A stretch of DNA of 64,000 nucleotides from Waterburya sp038259125 (GTDB taxonomy: Bacteria; Cyanobacteriota; Cyanobacteriia; Cyanobacteriales; Xenococcaceae): positions 29,761 through 93,760 of the forward strand of contig JBBSPC010000002.1 in NCBI GenBank assembly GCA_038259125.1, read 5' to 3'. Shown here piece by piece: positions 41,953-50,768 of the stretch. The notes beneath the pieces were generated by a model that saw only the letters and a program-made list of their open reading frames with translations, ran no database searches and had not been told where the DNA came from. Position 1 is the stretch's first letter, and the number at the start of each line of letters is the position of its first letter. A program made the translations under genes and the position numbers.

Positions 41953-44259
41953 ATGAATCATGTTAATTTGAGTTTAGCCCAAGACAAAATTGCTGAAAAA
42001 CTGGGTTATTTTCCTGCTTTTTTAATACCAGCAACCGAATCTGCTGCAATTTTTCGTAGCTTAGTCCAGCAAACATTTAGTGCTTATATTAATAATCCTT
42101 TACCAAAGGTATTTAAAGAAAAACTCTTTGTCTATCTTTCACGCCACTGTGGCATCAGTTATCTAACTATATGTCATAGCTGTGTCTTGAACTCTTTGGG
42201 TGTTAGCGCAGCAGAAATATTGACCCTAGGCGAGATTGATTATCCTCTAACCGAGTCAGATGTTGAAGCAGATATACAACGCTTACATAATCAAAAACAA
42301 ACAGAAAACTGGCAGCCTGAATTTCAAACTGAAGCCAGTTTTCTGCGTTGCTGTAGCCTAATATTTTTTCAGCTCGATCAAACGGGCGCTTGTGCTGAAA
42401 CCCTTAAAAAGCTATTGGGAATAGTTAATTACAATTACTTGATGATTTTTTTGGGCTATATTAAGCTTAGTCATCAATGGATTAGAGATAATCCTCATAT
42501 TGCTCATGAGCAGGATCGACGTTCTCAACTGCATTTAGGCTCCTTGTTACTGTCACAAATTAAATTAGCTGATTTTTTTCAGGCAGCCGATGCCCAAGGA
42601 TTATTTTCTCTACAGCAAGAAACACTACATAAGCTTCAATCTGAGTTATTGGCTGAAAATACCGATCTGGACTATAAATCAGCAGCTTTTTCGGCTTTGA
42701 CAGTTTGTTTAGCCAATGTTCCTTTGCCCATAATAATTCACGATCGCTCGGGCAAGATTTTATACTGTAACCATAGTTGGTTAGAAATTAGTGGTTTCGA
42801 CTCCTCAGAAATATCTACCATCAGCCAGTGGAATTTAGTAAATAACCAGATTAATATTGGCGATCGCGGTCGAGCTATTTTAGGCTTAAACAATTTTGAT
42901 GGCAGTTATTCCAGCTTTTTGCAGTCGATTGATCCTGACGAGAAAGAATCTGTCGATTTATTGATGATTAAGACAATTCAGGCTCACCAAAACTTGAATC
43001 TGGAATATCGTGTGGTTAAATCTAACCAAAACGCTGCTGTTAAAACTAAAGGAAACTTAAATTATGATGCTCAAGGAAAGGCAATTAAGCTTAAAGGATT
43101 CATGACCGATATTACTGAATACAAACGGACTTCACGAAGAAAATCTAGGCAGTTTACCAATCAAGATCAGTCGCCAAACACATCACAATACGTCGAAAAG
43201 CTAGAGACTTATCTTAGTTTAATCCCCTATTACCTGTTTGTAGTAAATGTATCCACCAAGACTATTTCCTTTACAAATAAGGCTTTGGCAAAAAGTTTGG
43301 GCTTAGTCGATCATCAGGTCGCAAAAGGTAAAGCGATCTGTGAATGTTTTTCGCCAGAATATACTCGCCAAATAATTTGGCAACAGCAACAGGTGTTGAT
43401 CTATGGCAAGGTGCTTCATTTGCAAGAAGAGGTAAAACTTGCCGATGGAGTTCACTATTTTGATACTACCGTGACGCCGATTAAGAATGATGAGGGAAAA
43501 ATATATGCACTACTTCATACTTTTAATGATGTTCAAAATATGGCTGCTACTCAAAAAGCTCTTTCACAGCGTAGTCTTCAGTTAGAAGCTGCTAATAGGG
43601 AATTAGAATCTTTTTCCTATTCTGTATCTCACGATTTACAATCACCTTTGCGAATTATTAATGGCTTTAGCCAGGTGCTGTGGTCAGCGTGCGAGTCTAA
43701 ATTAGATGATCGCGCTAGACACTATTTAGAAAGGATTCAAGCCAATAGTCAAAAGATGAGCGATTTAATTGACGCTCTATTGGAGTTGTCTAGGGTAACT
43801 CGCAGCGAAATGAAGTCGATTGAGGTTAACCTAAGTCAGATTGCCCAAAATATTATTGAAGAGTTGCAAACACAAGATCCCGACCGCCAGGTAGAAATAA
43901 AAATTGCTCCCGATCTTAAGGCAATAGGAGATCCTCAATTACTTAGAATTGTCTTAGATAATTTGCTACATAATGCCTGGAAATACACCTCAAAGCGATC
44001 GCTTGCCAAAATTGAATTTGATGCTTTAACTGCCAATGGAGAACAGTCAGTTTTCTATGTGCGGGACAATGGTGCGGGTTTCGATCAAGACTATGCCGAT
44101 AAGCTATTTACTGCTTTTCAACGACTTCACAGTCAAGCAGAGTTTCCTGGTACAGGCATCGGTCTAGCTACGGTACAGCGCATTATTTATCGTCATGGGG
44201 GCAAGGTCTGGGCAAAAGGAGAATGCGATCGCGGGACAACAATTTATTTTTGTCTGTAG
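41953..44259 (+). CDS. PAS sensor histidine kinase with AhpD-like N-terminal domain
   Basis: 768 aa. Residues about 20-210 are all-helical with C-H-S-C at 74-77, resembling the redox Cys pair of carboxymuconolactone decarboxylase/AhpD proteins. PAS domain 1 spans about 250-395, PAS 2 about 415-530. The HisKA helix carries the phosphorylated His560 in S-V-S-H-D-L-Q-S-P-L-R, and the ATPase domain shows N-A-W-K-Y near 675, D-N-G-A-G-F-D and G-T-G-I-G-L-A. No membrane span, so cytosolic. The DHp type is that of phytochrome-like kinases. No response regulator is next to it. Redox sensing is inferred. Confidence 0.88.
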   Translation: MNHVNLSLAQDKIAEKLGYFPAFLIPATESAAIFRSLVQQTFSAYINNPLPKVFKEKLFVYLSRHCGISYLTICHSCVLNSLGVSAAEILTLGEIDYPLTESDVEADIQRLHNQKQTENWQPEFQTEASFLRCCSLIFFQLDQTGACAETLKKLLGIVNYNYLMIFLGYIKLSHQWIRDNPHIAHEQDRRSQLHLGSLLLSQIKLADFFQAADAQGLFSLQQETLHKLQSELLAENTDLDYKSAAFSALTVCLANVPLPIIIHDRSGKILYCNHSWLEISGFDSSEISTISQWNLVNNQINIGDRGRAILGLNNFDGSYSSFLQSIDPDEKESVDLLMIKTIQAHQNLNLEYRVVKSNQNAAVKTKGNLNYDAQGKAIKLKGFMTDITEYKRTSRRKSRQFTNQDQSPNTSQYVEKLETYLSLIPYYLFVVNVSTKTISFTNKALAKSLGLVDHQVAKGKAICECFSPEYTRQIIWQQQQVLIYGKVLHLQEEVKLADGVHYFDTTVTPIKNDEGKIYALLHTFNDVQNMAATQKALSQRSLQLEAANRELESFSYSVSHDLQSPLRIINGFSQVLWSACESKLDDRARHYLERIQANSQKMSDLIDALLELSRVTRSEMKSIEVNLSQIAQNIIEELQTQDPDRQVEIKIAPDLKAIGDPQLLRIVLDNLLHNAWKYTSKRSLAKIEFDALTANGEQSVFYVRDNGAGFDQDYADKLFTAFQRLHSQAEFPGTGIGLATVQRIIYRHGGKVWAKGECDRGTTIYFCL

Positions 44260-44432
44260 TAGGGGCGAACGGTGAGGCAGTGCGTTGGGTCGAGACCCCG
44301 CGTCGTCCGAAGGCGCAAACGCCAGTTCCTTCAACGGGTCACAGACCCGCAACGGACTGGCTTGGGAATGCTCGACTTGCGGTTTCACCGACTTGAAGCA
44401 ACTGCCGAACCCGAAGGGCCGTTCGCCCTTAC
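44259..44432. repeat. GC-rich mosaic repeat with inverted ends
   Basis: Starts GTAGGGGCGAACGG (44259-44272) and ends with its inverse (44419-44432, 13/14). Inside are units shared with 4778-4927 and 57364-57500, such as CCGCGTCG..GGCGCAAACGCC, CAGTTCCTTCAACGGGT and CAACGGACTGGCTTGGGAATGC. The first base is the last base of the histidine kinase stop codon. The end motif GTAGGGGCGAA-type also appears as a short palindrome at 58833-58855. Confidence 0.7.
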
Positions 44433-44445
44433 ATTATTAATTTCG

Positions 44446-44491
44446 GCTAATAGCTAAGAGCTAATAGCTAAGAGCTAATAGCTAATAGCTA
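44446..44491. repeat. 14-bp tandem repeat
   Basis: GCTAATAGCTAAGA occurs twice in tandem (44446-44459, 44460-44473), then a third, truncated unit (44474-44485) and a further TAGCTA. It lies between the GC-rich repeat and shc. Confidence 0.75.
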
Positions 44492-44524
44492 CGAACAGTA
44501 TTACTTTCAGTTTCATACCTTCAA

Positions 44525-46441
44525 TCAGCAACGCCATTTCTTGTATCTAGCTAATGCCTGAAGAGGAAAATATTGTTGATAAAGATGATATTTCAAATAA
44601 AAGTGGCAGGGAAAACCAGTACCTGTAAACTGATCCTCGTCCCAAGTGCCGTTTGAGCGTTGAGTTTGCAATAGATATGTTACCCCTTGAGCAATGGCTG
44701 GCTGTGCTGTAAACTGGGTTGCTTCTGCTGCTGCTATCAAACCAATTAATGCCCAGGCTGTTTGCGAAGCGGTACTAATGCCGATACCTTTCAAACTCGG
44801 ATCATTATAGCTAGCACAGGTTTCACCCCATCCACCGTCAACATTTTGACAGCTTACTAACCAGGCTGCACCCTTTTGAATTTGAAACCTAGATTGGGTA
44901 GGTGCAATGAGACTCAGGGCAGATAAGATCCCGCTTGTACCGTAGATATAATTGACTCCCCAACGTCCAAACCAGCTACCGTCAGTTTCTTGTTCTTTAA
45001 TTAAATAAGCGATCGCCTTTTGAATCCGCCAATCATCCATTGATAAACCACATTCTCCTAACATTTCTAATACCCTAGCCGTAACATCAGCAGTATTAGG
45101 ATCGATCATGGCTTTCAAGTCGCCATAGGGAATTGAGTTAATCCAGTCTTGGTCGTTATCAAGATCGAAAGCTGCCCAGCCTCCAGGTTTACACTGCATA
45201 GTTGCCATCCAGTTAAGGCAACGGGCGATCGCTTTTTGTTTCTGTGCTTCATTAGTAAGCTTGACTTGAGATAAGCCCATGACTACCACCGCCGAGTCGT
45301 CTAGATCGGGATAAAAGCGATTATCAAATTCAAATGCCCAGCCACCAGGGGTTATATCTTTGTTTTTTACTGCCCAATCGCCATAATCTAAAATTTGTTT
45401 GTTTAGCAACCATTCCCCTGCCTTAACTAAAGCTGGATGGTCGGGGGCAATTCCTGACTCTACCAAAGTGCGTAAACACCAGGCAGTGTCCCACACAGGA
45501 GAAATACAGGGCTGAAGACGATAACTGTTTTCCGTTTCTATAGCAAAATTATCAACGGCGGTTAAACCTCGCTGAATAACTGGGTCGTTGACATCATAAT
45601 CTAGAGTGCGTAAAGCTAAAAGAGAGTTAAGCATGGCGGGAATAATTCCTCCCCAGTCGCCAGTCGCCTCTTGTCTTTCTAAGATCCATTTTTCCGCAGC
45701 AGCAATTCCCTGCGATCGCCAAGGGACTAAATTTAAATTCTCAGCCAGTTTAAAAGCATTATCTAAAGTTAAAAATATATCCGTCCAGTCGTTGCTACGG
45801 GGTAATTCGTAGCGCACATTAGCAATTCCCTCAGCGTATAATTCATCTAAGTTAATTGGCGTATCCAGATTAAATATAGGCTGGCGATCAAAAACAATTA
45901 ACAAAGGTACGGTGCTACCTCTTGCCCAGCTAGACATTTCGTAGATCGTGAAGGGAGATTGCTCTGGCAAAAGCATAATCCAAGGGGGAATTGAGGGTAA
46001 ACCTTGCCAGTCATAGCAACCAATCAAAGCCAAATGCAGCTTGGTAAAGATACGAGTTTGGCTAATGCCACCCTGCTGTAAGATAAATCCCTTGGCTTTG
46101 ACTAAAGCAGGATCGGCTGCCGATACGCCTAACAAACGCAGTGCCATATATGCTTCTACCGAAGTAGAAAGATCGCCCCCATCACCATAATATAGTTCCC
46201 AACCACCATGTTGACGCTGTTGCGATCGCAAGTACTTTTCGGCTTTAGCTAAAGGTCTAGTTCGATCCGTTTGCCAAACCTTATGCAGCAAGACAACTTC
46301 GGAGGTGATAGTAACGTTGGACTCCAATTCTCCCCACCAATAACCCTCTGGATATTGCAGAGCAAGTAAATGAGCTTGACTACGAGTGATCGCCTGTTCT
46401 AACTTTGGCTTGCTTACCTGATTCTCCACTGACGCTACCAT
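44525..46441 (-). CDS. shc: squalene-hopene cyclase
   Basis: 638 aa. It folds squalene into hopene, the base of hopanoid membrane lipids, at the membrane surface. The catalytic acid motif is D-L-D-D (near residue 379), a normal variant of D-V-D-D. Several QW repeats are visible, such as G-W-A-F-E-F, G-G-W-A-A-F-D, G-S-W-F-G-R-W and N-G-T-W-D-E. The N-terminal half has S-S-W-A-R-G-S-T-V-P and W-D-T-A-W-C. Length and motif order are those of a complete enzyme. Confidence 0.96.
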   Translation of the reverse strand: MVASVENQVSKPKLEQAITRSQAHLLALQYPEGYWWGELESNVTITSEVVLLHKVWQTDRTRPLAKAEKYLRSQQRQHGGWELYYGDGGDLSTSVEAYMALRLLGVSAADPALVKAKGFILQQGGISQTRIFTKLHLALIGCYDWQGLPSIPPWIMLLPEQSPFTIYEMSSWARGSTVPLLIVFDRQPIFNLDTPINLDELYAEGIANVRYELPRSNDWTDIFLTLDNAFKLAENLNLVPWRSQGIAAAEKWILERQEATGDWGGIIPAMLNSLLALRTLDYDVNDPVIQRGLTAVDNFAIETENSYRLQPCISPVWDTAWCLRTLVESGIAPDHPALVKAGEWLLNKQILDYGDWAVKNKDITPGGWAFEFDNRFYPDLDDSAVVVMGLSQVKLTNEAQKQKAIARCLNWMATMQCKPGGWAAFDLDNDQDWINSIPYGDLKAMIDPNTADVTARVLEMLGECGLSMDDWRIQKAIAYLIKEQETDGSWFGRWGVNYIYGTSGILSALSLIAPTQSRFQIQKGAAWLVSCQNVDGGWGETCASYNDPSLKGIGISTASQTAWALIGLIAAAEATQFTAQPAIAQGVTYLLQTQRSNGTWDEDQFTGTGFPCHFYLKYHLYQQYFPLQALARYKKWRC

Positions 46442-46608
46442 TTTATAACACCCTAAACTTTAGAAAAAATAGCACACATTTGAGCTAAGTTTCTGATAGG
46501 GATGTAGAGAAATTAAAGGTTTTAAAAAAGGCGATCGCATTTCTTACATTTAAAATATTAGTAAAATACAGCTATTCACCAAGTTATAGATAACTCAATA
46601 TAAGTCTA

Positions 46609-47037
46609 ATGGAAGAACTTATACAGCTACGAGAAAGCATTGAAAAACATGACTTTGTGACGGCTTTGCAAATTGTTGATGAGTTAGACGAAATGTCTGT
46701 AGAAGATAAATTCAACAAAATATTTAGTTATATGGTTGTATTGCTTCTCCATTTAATCAAAGAAGACGCTGAAAAACGATTGACTAAATCTTGGAAATTA
46801 TCGATTAATAATTCAGTTAAGCAGATAAATAGAACAAATAGGCGAAGAAAATCTGGCGGATATTATGCCAAGAAAGCAGACTTAAACGAGATAATTGATG
46901 ATGCTTTTGAACTTGCTCTTGAAGGTGCAGCAATAGAAGCCTTTGGAGGTGCTTATGATGAACCAGAATTATTAAAGTTGATTGATGTCAACGGAATTAA
47001 AAACAAAGCCATTTCTCTGCTGGACTATTCAAAGTAG
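46609..47037 (+). CDS. DUF29 family protein, copy 1
   Basis: 142 aa, all-helical. E-E-L-I-Q-L-R-E-S-I-E at the start, H-L-I-K-E-D-A-E-K-R-L-T-K-S-W near 49-63 and A-A-I-E-A-F-G-G near 108 match the 166-aa protein at 62649 in the same order, so the two are paralogues. DUF29 proteins are abundant in cyanobacteria and have no agreed function. No clear operon partner. Confidence 0.75.
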   Translation: MEELIQLRESIEKHDFVTALQIVDELDEMSVEDKFNKIFSYMVVLLLHLIKEDAEKRLTKSWKLSINNSVKQINRTNRRRKSGGYYAKKADLNEIIDDAFELALEGAAIEAFGGAYDEPELLKLIDVNGIKNKAISLLDYSK

Positions 47038-47179
47038 TGCGGTAGTGCGATCGCTTGGCTTTATCTACAAAAAGTAAATAATCAACAACTGGTAAAAGCT
47101 AAATTTTTACTATGATCCAAATCACTGAATAAGTAAAAAGAAAAATTTACTATGGAAACGACGTATATTGTTTCTGATT

Positions 47180-47593
47180 ATGTTTAACGATGATTTTTTT
47201 GAATTAAAAAAAGCCTTGGAAATAGTAACTCTCGAAGTTACAGATTTGAAAAATAAATTACATCAGAAAGAAAATGAAATTAATAATCTTAAAGCTACAA
47301 GCAAAGTAGCTGAAAATAATAATTTAAAAAACAGCGTTCATGAATTGCAGCAAAAAATAGTTGAGCAAGATATTCAGATAAGAGAACTTAAATTAGGTAA
47401 AGACTCCGATCATAAAACTATTCTTAAACTTCGAGATAAAGCACAAGGATTTAACGATCGTATTGCGGGATTAGTTAAAGAAAATGATAATTTAAAACGT
47501 GAAGCGATCGCACGTCAAATAGTGGCAAATACTTTTAAAGGCGCAAAAGGATTAGTAAGTAATTTTAAACAAAAGCAATTTTCAAAAGAATAA
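47180..47593 (+). CDS. coiled-coil protein of unknown function
   Basis: 137 aa from the ATG at 47180; a TTG at 47168 in the same frame adds four. Residues about 10-110 are one long charged helix with heptad spacing of Leu/Ile/Val, ending in a basic tail (K-G-A-K-G-L-V-S-N-F-K-Q-K-Q-F-S-K-E). No membrane span. An 11-codon frame starting at 47153 overlaps the start and could affect its translation. A bidirectional terminator follows. I recognise no family. Confidence 0.65.
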   Translation: MFNDDFFELKKALEIVTLEVTDLKNKLHQKENEINNLKATSKVAENNNLKNSVHELQQKIVEQDIQIRELKLGKDSDHKTILKLRDKAQGFNDRIAGLVKENDNLKREAIARQIVANTFKGAKGLVSNFKQKQFSKE

Positions 47594-47621
47594 AATGCCT
47601 TTCATCTTTATTAATAGAGAT

Positions 47622-47660
47622 AAAAAAAAGAGCGATCGCATAGCTTTATCGCTCTTTTTT
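47622..47660. terminator. bidirectional terminator between convergent genes
   Basis: Thirteen-bp perfect stem AAAAAAGAGCGAT (47624-47636) with 47648-47660, 11-nt loop containing part of a HIP1 site. A-run on the left and T-run on the right let it work on both strands, for the coiled-coil gene and the HEAT gene. Confidence 0.9.
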
Positions 47661-47676
47661 GGTGATGATCGCTCTA

Positions 47677-48333
47677 TCAAAGATTATTTTTCGCTTCTTT
47701 AGCAACCTGCTCAAATTCATCATCTGCCAACTTAGTAATTATGGTCTTGGCTTCTTCTCCCCCTAATCTACCTAAAGCCTGTACAAGGCGGTAACGTATT
47801 TGCCAGTCTTGATTATCGGCAAAGGCAGCCAGCAAAGGAATAGCTCGTGTATCGCCTAATTCTCCCATTGAGCCAATTGCTGCGGTTTGCAGGAGATTAT
47901 TATCCGAGTGAAGAGCCTCTTTTAGGAGATCGAAGCCACGAGGATCGCCCAATTCGCCTAAAGCAGCAACAATACTAAACTGCACCAGCCATTCCGATGT
48001 ATTGTGATATGTATTGGCTAAATCTTCATAGGCTTCAACTAGTTTCAAGCCACCAATCGCGTCTGCTGCTGCTGCCTGTACATCTGGCTCTGGATCGTTA
48101 AACAGGCGATCGCGTAAGATTTCTAGAGCAGCATCTTTATAATTTATCCCCAAAGTATCTAGCTGACTAACTGCTGCATAGCGCACGCGAGTATTATCAT
48201 CGGTAATCATGGGCTGAATCATGGCAAAGGCTGTTTCTGTGTCAATTTGACGTAGTTGATTTAAGCCTCTAATGCGCTCGCCAAAGTCTTCGGAATTTAG
48301 CAGAGTCTTAACTGATTCTGGTGTGATAGTCAT
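47677..48333 (-). CDS. nblB: HEAT-repeat protein, NblB-like
   Basis: 218 aa of about six HEAT repeats. I-R-G-L-N-Q-L-R-Q-I-D, R-V-R-Y-A-A-V-S-Q-L-D-T-L-G, D-V-Q-A-A-A-A-D-A-I-G-G-L and Q-I-R-Y-R-L-V-Q-A-L-G-R-L-G-G are as I recall for NblB, the lyase-like protein that helps dismantle phycobilisomes by acting on chromophores. NblB itself is not strongly nitrogen-regulated in known species, and no NtcA box is seen here. Another orphan HEAT protein is the alternative. It lies 62 bp after the CBS gene on the same strand. Confidence 0.7.
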   Translation of the reverse strand: MTITPESVKTLLNSEDFGERIRGLNQLRQIDTETAFAMIQPMITDDNTRVRYAAVSQLDTLGINYKDAALEILRDRLFNDPEPDVQAAAADAIGGLKLVEAYEDLANTYHNTSEWLVQFSIVAALGELGDPRGFDLLKEALHSDNNLLQTAAIGSMGELGDTRAIPLLAAFADNQDWQIRYRLVQALGRLGGEEAKTIITKLADDEFEQVAKEAKNNL

Positions 48334-48395
48334 GATTAATTAAAATTATTAGATTTAAAGTTGGTTTTAAATAGAGAAAAAAAGGTTTTTAATAG

Positions 48396-48854
48396 CTATT
48401 CGGCTGCCATCATTTTAATTACATCACCTTGAGTAATCATGCCGATCAGCTTTGAATTATCATTTACCACTGGCAAACGCCGTACTTTCTTATCGTGCAT
48501 AATTTTGGCTGCTTCGCGCACTAGCTGATTGCCTTTTACTGTTGTCGGGCGATCGCTCATAGCTTCCCCTACAGTTTGCCCTAAAGCTTTGTGTACCTCT
48601 TGACTATGTTTAGCGGGATTTTCCAGATAGATAACGCTATCGAGAAACATAATATAAGGCGGTGCTTCTACTCCTGTAGCCTGCCAGGTTAAATCAGTCT
48701 CGGATATGATTCCCACTAGCTCTCCCTGCTTATTTACCACAGGTAAACCACTAATTTCCTTTTTTGCTAGAATTTGAATTGCTTCTTCTAGTGATGTCTC
48801 AGGAGATACCGTAGTCGGATTGGCTGTCATAATTTCAGCAACAGTTTTGCTCAT
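48396..48854 (-). CDS. CBS-domain pair protein
   Basis: 152 aa consisting of two CBS motifs: V-A-E-I-M-T-A-N-P-T-T-V to about 58, and V-G-E-A-M-S-D-R-P-T-T-V to the end (V-R-R-L-P-V-V-N-D, I-T-Q-G-D-V-I). A stand-alone Bateman module that binds adenine nucleotides and adjusts a partner protein. In cyanobacteria and plants similar proteins act on thioredoxins; a thioredoxin-like gene (txlA) lies 0.7 kb upstream, a suggestive but weak link. Confidence 0.93.
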   Translation of the reverse strand: MSKTVAEIMTANPTTVSPETSLEEAIQILAKKEISGLPVVNKQGELVGIISETDLTWQATGVEAPPYIMFLDSVIYLENPAKHSQEVHKALGQTVGEAMSDRPTTVKGNQLVREAAKIMHDKKVRRLPVVNDNSKLIGMITQGDVIKMMAAE

Positions 48855-49088
48855 TTTTTTGCTCTCAGGTTTATCGTATAATTGGCTACCACTACCTGAT
48901 TTAATCTATCGCGAATTGCCACCTTCTAAGGTAAAGCTGTCACTATATTTAATTTTTGTATTTTTCTCTAATCTTGTAATATGCTAAGTTTTAATGCAGT
49001 TACTTTTCTTATTTGTGGGAAGTTAGCCGTAATCTAGTTTACTAAATTCAATTTGCTATATGCGAAGCGCAACGCTACTAGCCAGATT

Positions 49089-49523
49089 CTAGATCCAATC
49101 ATCATCATCATTATCAAGATCGTTTTGTTGAGATGAACTTTGGCTATAGGTAGAAGTTATGGGGGTTTCTACCGATGTATCTTCGGGATTATCAAAGTTT
49201 TCTGCTTCTAAATCTTCATCATCAAAATCATCTGTTTGCTGTTGATATACATCATTATCAACTGACTTTAAAGTAGGCTCTGGCAGTAGATCTCCTGGCT
49301 TCTTGCCGTCTATTTCCACAACAGTCAAATCGTCAATATAAGCCAAGAAAATATTCCCTTGGACATCACAAACCGTTGCTGAACAAGATACCTCAGATTT
49401 AGATTTTTCTTGGGCAAACAGTTCACTAATAAAACGAGACGGATTAACTTTGTCAACTTCCCCATTTATTCCCAACAAAATATACTCATTTCCTGTTCTT
49501 CTATGCTTAACAATTGTGGTCAT
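49089..49523 (-). CDS. unknown protein with acidic C-terminal tail
   Basis: 144 aa from the ATG at 49523; an in-frame ATG at 49535 adds M-R-L-I. The first 75 residues form a compact beta-rich domain (T-I-V-K-H-R-R-T-G-N-E-Y-I-L-L-G-I-N-G-E, then a strand pair D-V-Q-G-N-I-F-L-A-Y). From about 85 it is low-complexity and very acidic, ending D-D-D-D-W-I. It precedes no obvious partner but is 42 bp below txlA on the same strand, so co-transcription is likely. I recognise no family beyond 'cyanobacterial unknown'. Confidence 0.65.
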   Translation of the reverse strand: MTTIVKHRRTGNEYILLGINGEVDKVNPSRFISELFAQEKSKSEVSCSATVCDVQGNIFLAYIDDLTVVEIDGKKPGDLLPEPTLKSVDNDVYQQQTDDFDDEDLEAENFDNPEDTSVETPITSTYSQSSSQQNDLDNDDDDWI

Positions 49524-49564
49524 TATTAATCTCAAATTTTAGTTATTACTTTATCCCTCATCTC

Positions 49565-50128
49565 TTATTTAACATCAGCACCATGACGGCGAGGATCGGT
49601 ATTATCAGTAACCGTAACTTTTGATTCTACTTGGGAAATTTGACCTCGGTTATTAGCATAAGGAATAGGATTGTTAGCAATTAGAGCATCCAAGTCCGCC
49701 TCTAAAATTCCGCGAGGTTGTTCTCCTATAGATTCGGCGATCGCTTTTCCTTCATTATTCATAAATACAAAGTGAGGAATACCATCAACTCGGTAGCGGA
49801 GCATTTCTGGCAGCCATTTGGTATTATCTACATTGAGCATCACAAAATTAACGCGATCGCCGTAAGTCTGTTTTATTTGTCCCAAATCTGAAGCCATTGC
49901 CTGACAGCTAGTACACCAGTCTGCATAAAACTCAGTTAGGGTAGGCTTATTGTTGCTTAAAGCCACGTCTAAAGAAGTAGATTTTTTTACCTGAGACTCT
50001 AAAGATAAAGAACTAGTCTCTGTTTGCAAACCCAAAAACAAAGCAACGCTTAAGACAACTGCCGCGATCGCTATGACTATATTTCTCACAGAATTGTTAG
50101 TATTGGGTTTTAGTTGTGTTTCGTTCAT
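49565..50128 (-). CDS. txlA: membrane-anchored thioredoxin TxlA/HCF164
   Basis: 187 aa. One N-terminal membrane span (about 15-34), then a thioredoxin domain facing the lumen side. The redox site is W-C-T-S-C (71-75), and the cis-Pro is in G-I-P-H-F near 116. The layout is that of HCF164/TxlA, which brings reducing power across the thylakoid membrane for cytochrome b6f and c-type cytochrome assembly. C-T-S-C rather than C-G-P-C is usual in this branch. It is followed by the acidic-tail gene. Confidence 0.88.
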   Translation of the reverse strand: MNETQLKPNTNNSVRNIVIAIAAVVLSVALFLGLQTETSSLSLESQVKKSTSLDVALSNNKPTLTEFYADWCTSCQAMASDLGQIKQTYGDRVNFVMLNVDNTKWLPEMLRYRVDGIPHFVFMNNEGKAIAESIGEQPRGILEADLDALIANNPIPYANNRGQISQVESKVTVTDNTDPRRHGADVK

Positions 50129-50190
50129 CAGTAAACTTAGAGATATTATGTATTCGCGTTTCTTATTCTATCTATAATCTATAGCTCTCT

Positions 50191-50595
50191 ATGAAAAAGC
50201 GGGTAACGATAACATTTCCTAAAACTGCGGTGCAAATTCCCCTTACTTATCGTTTAGCAAAAGACTTTAACGTAGCTGCTAATATTATCCGCGCTCAGGT
50301 TGCCCCTAATCAAATGGGTAAGTTAGTCGTCGAATTGCAGGGAGACATCGACCAAATTGATGCTGCCATCGAGTGGATGAGAATGCGAGACATCAATGTA
50401 TTTTCTGCCAGTGGAGAAATTGTAATTGATGAAAAAAGCTGTGTAGACTGTGGTTTATGTACGGGAGTATGTCCAACCCAGGCTTTGGTATTAAATCCAG
50501 AGACATTTAGATTGGAATTCAAGCGATCGCGCTGTATCGTTTGTGAACAGTGCATTCCTACTTGTCCTGTAGCTGCCATTTCCACTAATCTTTAG
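50191..50595 (+). CDS. NIL-domain 2[4Fe-4S] ferredoxin
   Basis: 134 aa. Residues 1-72 are a NIL domain (ACT-like fold, R-V-T-I-T-F-P...W-M-R-M-R-D-I-N-V). It is followed by two cluster motifs, Cys84/87/90/94 and Cys115/118/121/125, each C-x2-C-x2-C-x3-C-P. NIL domains otherwise sit in methionine transporters as amino-acid sensors; the ferredoxin fusion is known across cyanobacteria and may link a ligand signal to electron flow. It is divergent from txlA, 62 bp apart. Confidence 0.9.
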   Translation: MKKRVTITFPKTAVQIPLTYRLAKDFNVAANIIRAQVAPNQMGKLVVELQGDIDQIDAAIEWMRMRDINVFSASGEIVIDEKSCVDCGLCTGVCPTQALVLNPETFRLEFKRSRCIVCEQCIPTCPVAAISTNL

Positions 50596-50675
50596 TTACT
50601 GACGTTACGTATACGTATTTAATCTAACTGCTGTGACGGGGTGACGGGGAGCAACTACGCAGGTAGTAAATCCCT

Positions 50676-50715
50676 CCCCAAGTCCCCAAGTCCCCAAGTC
50701 CCCAAGTCCCCAAGT
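50676..50715. repeat. 8-bp tandem repeat, five copies
   Basis: CCCCAAGT repeated five times without error, in the gap between the NIL ferredoxin and the HAD gene. AGTCCCCAAGTCC also appears near 29370. Short tandem repeats of 7-8 bp are a common feature of cyanobacterial spacers. Confidence 0.9.
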
Positions 50716-50768
50716 CTTATAGATCGATGAGTGCGTAACATCAGTTTAGTTATCCTTGCCGACAACAG

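Noticed and set aside
50676..50715. Five-copy CCCCAAGT array as a possible CRISPR
   Set aside because: Units are 8 bp with no spacers; it is a simple tandem repeat. No CRISPR array or cas gene was seen in the window.
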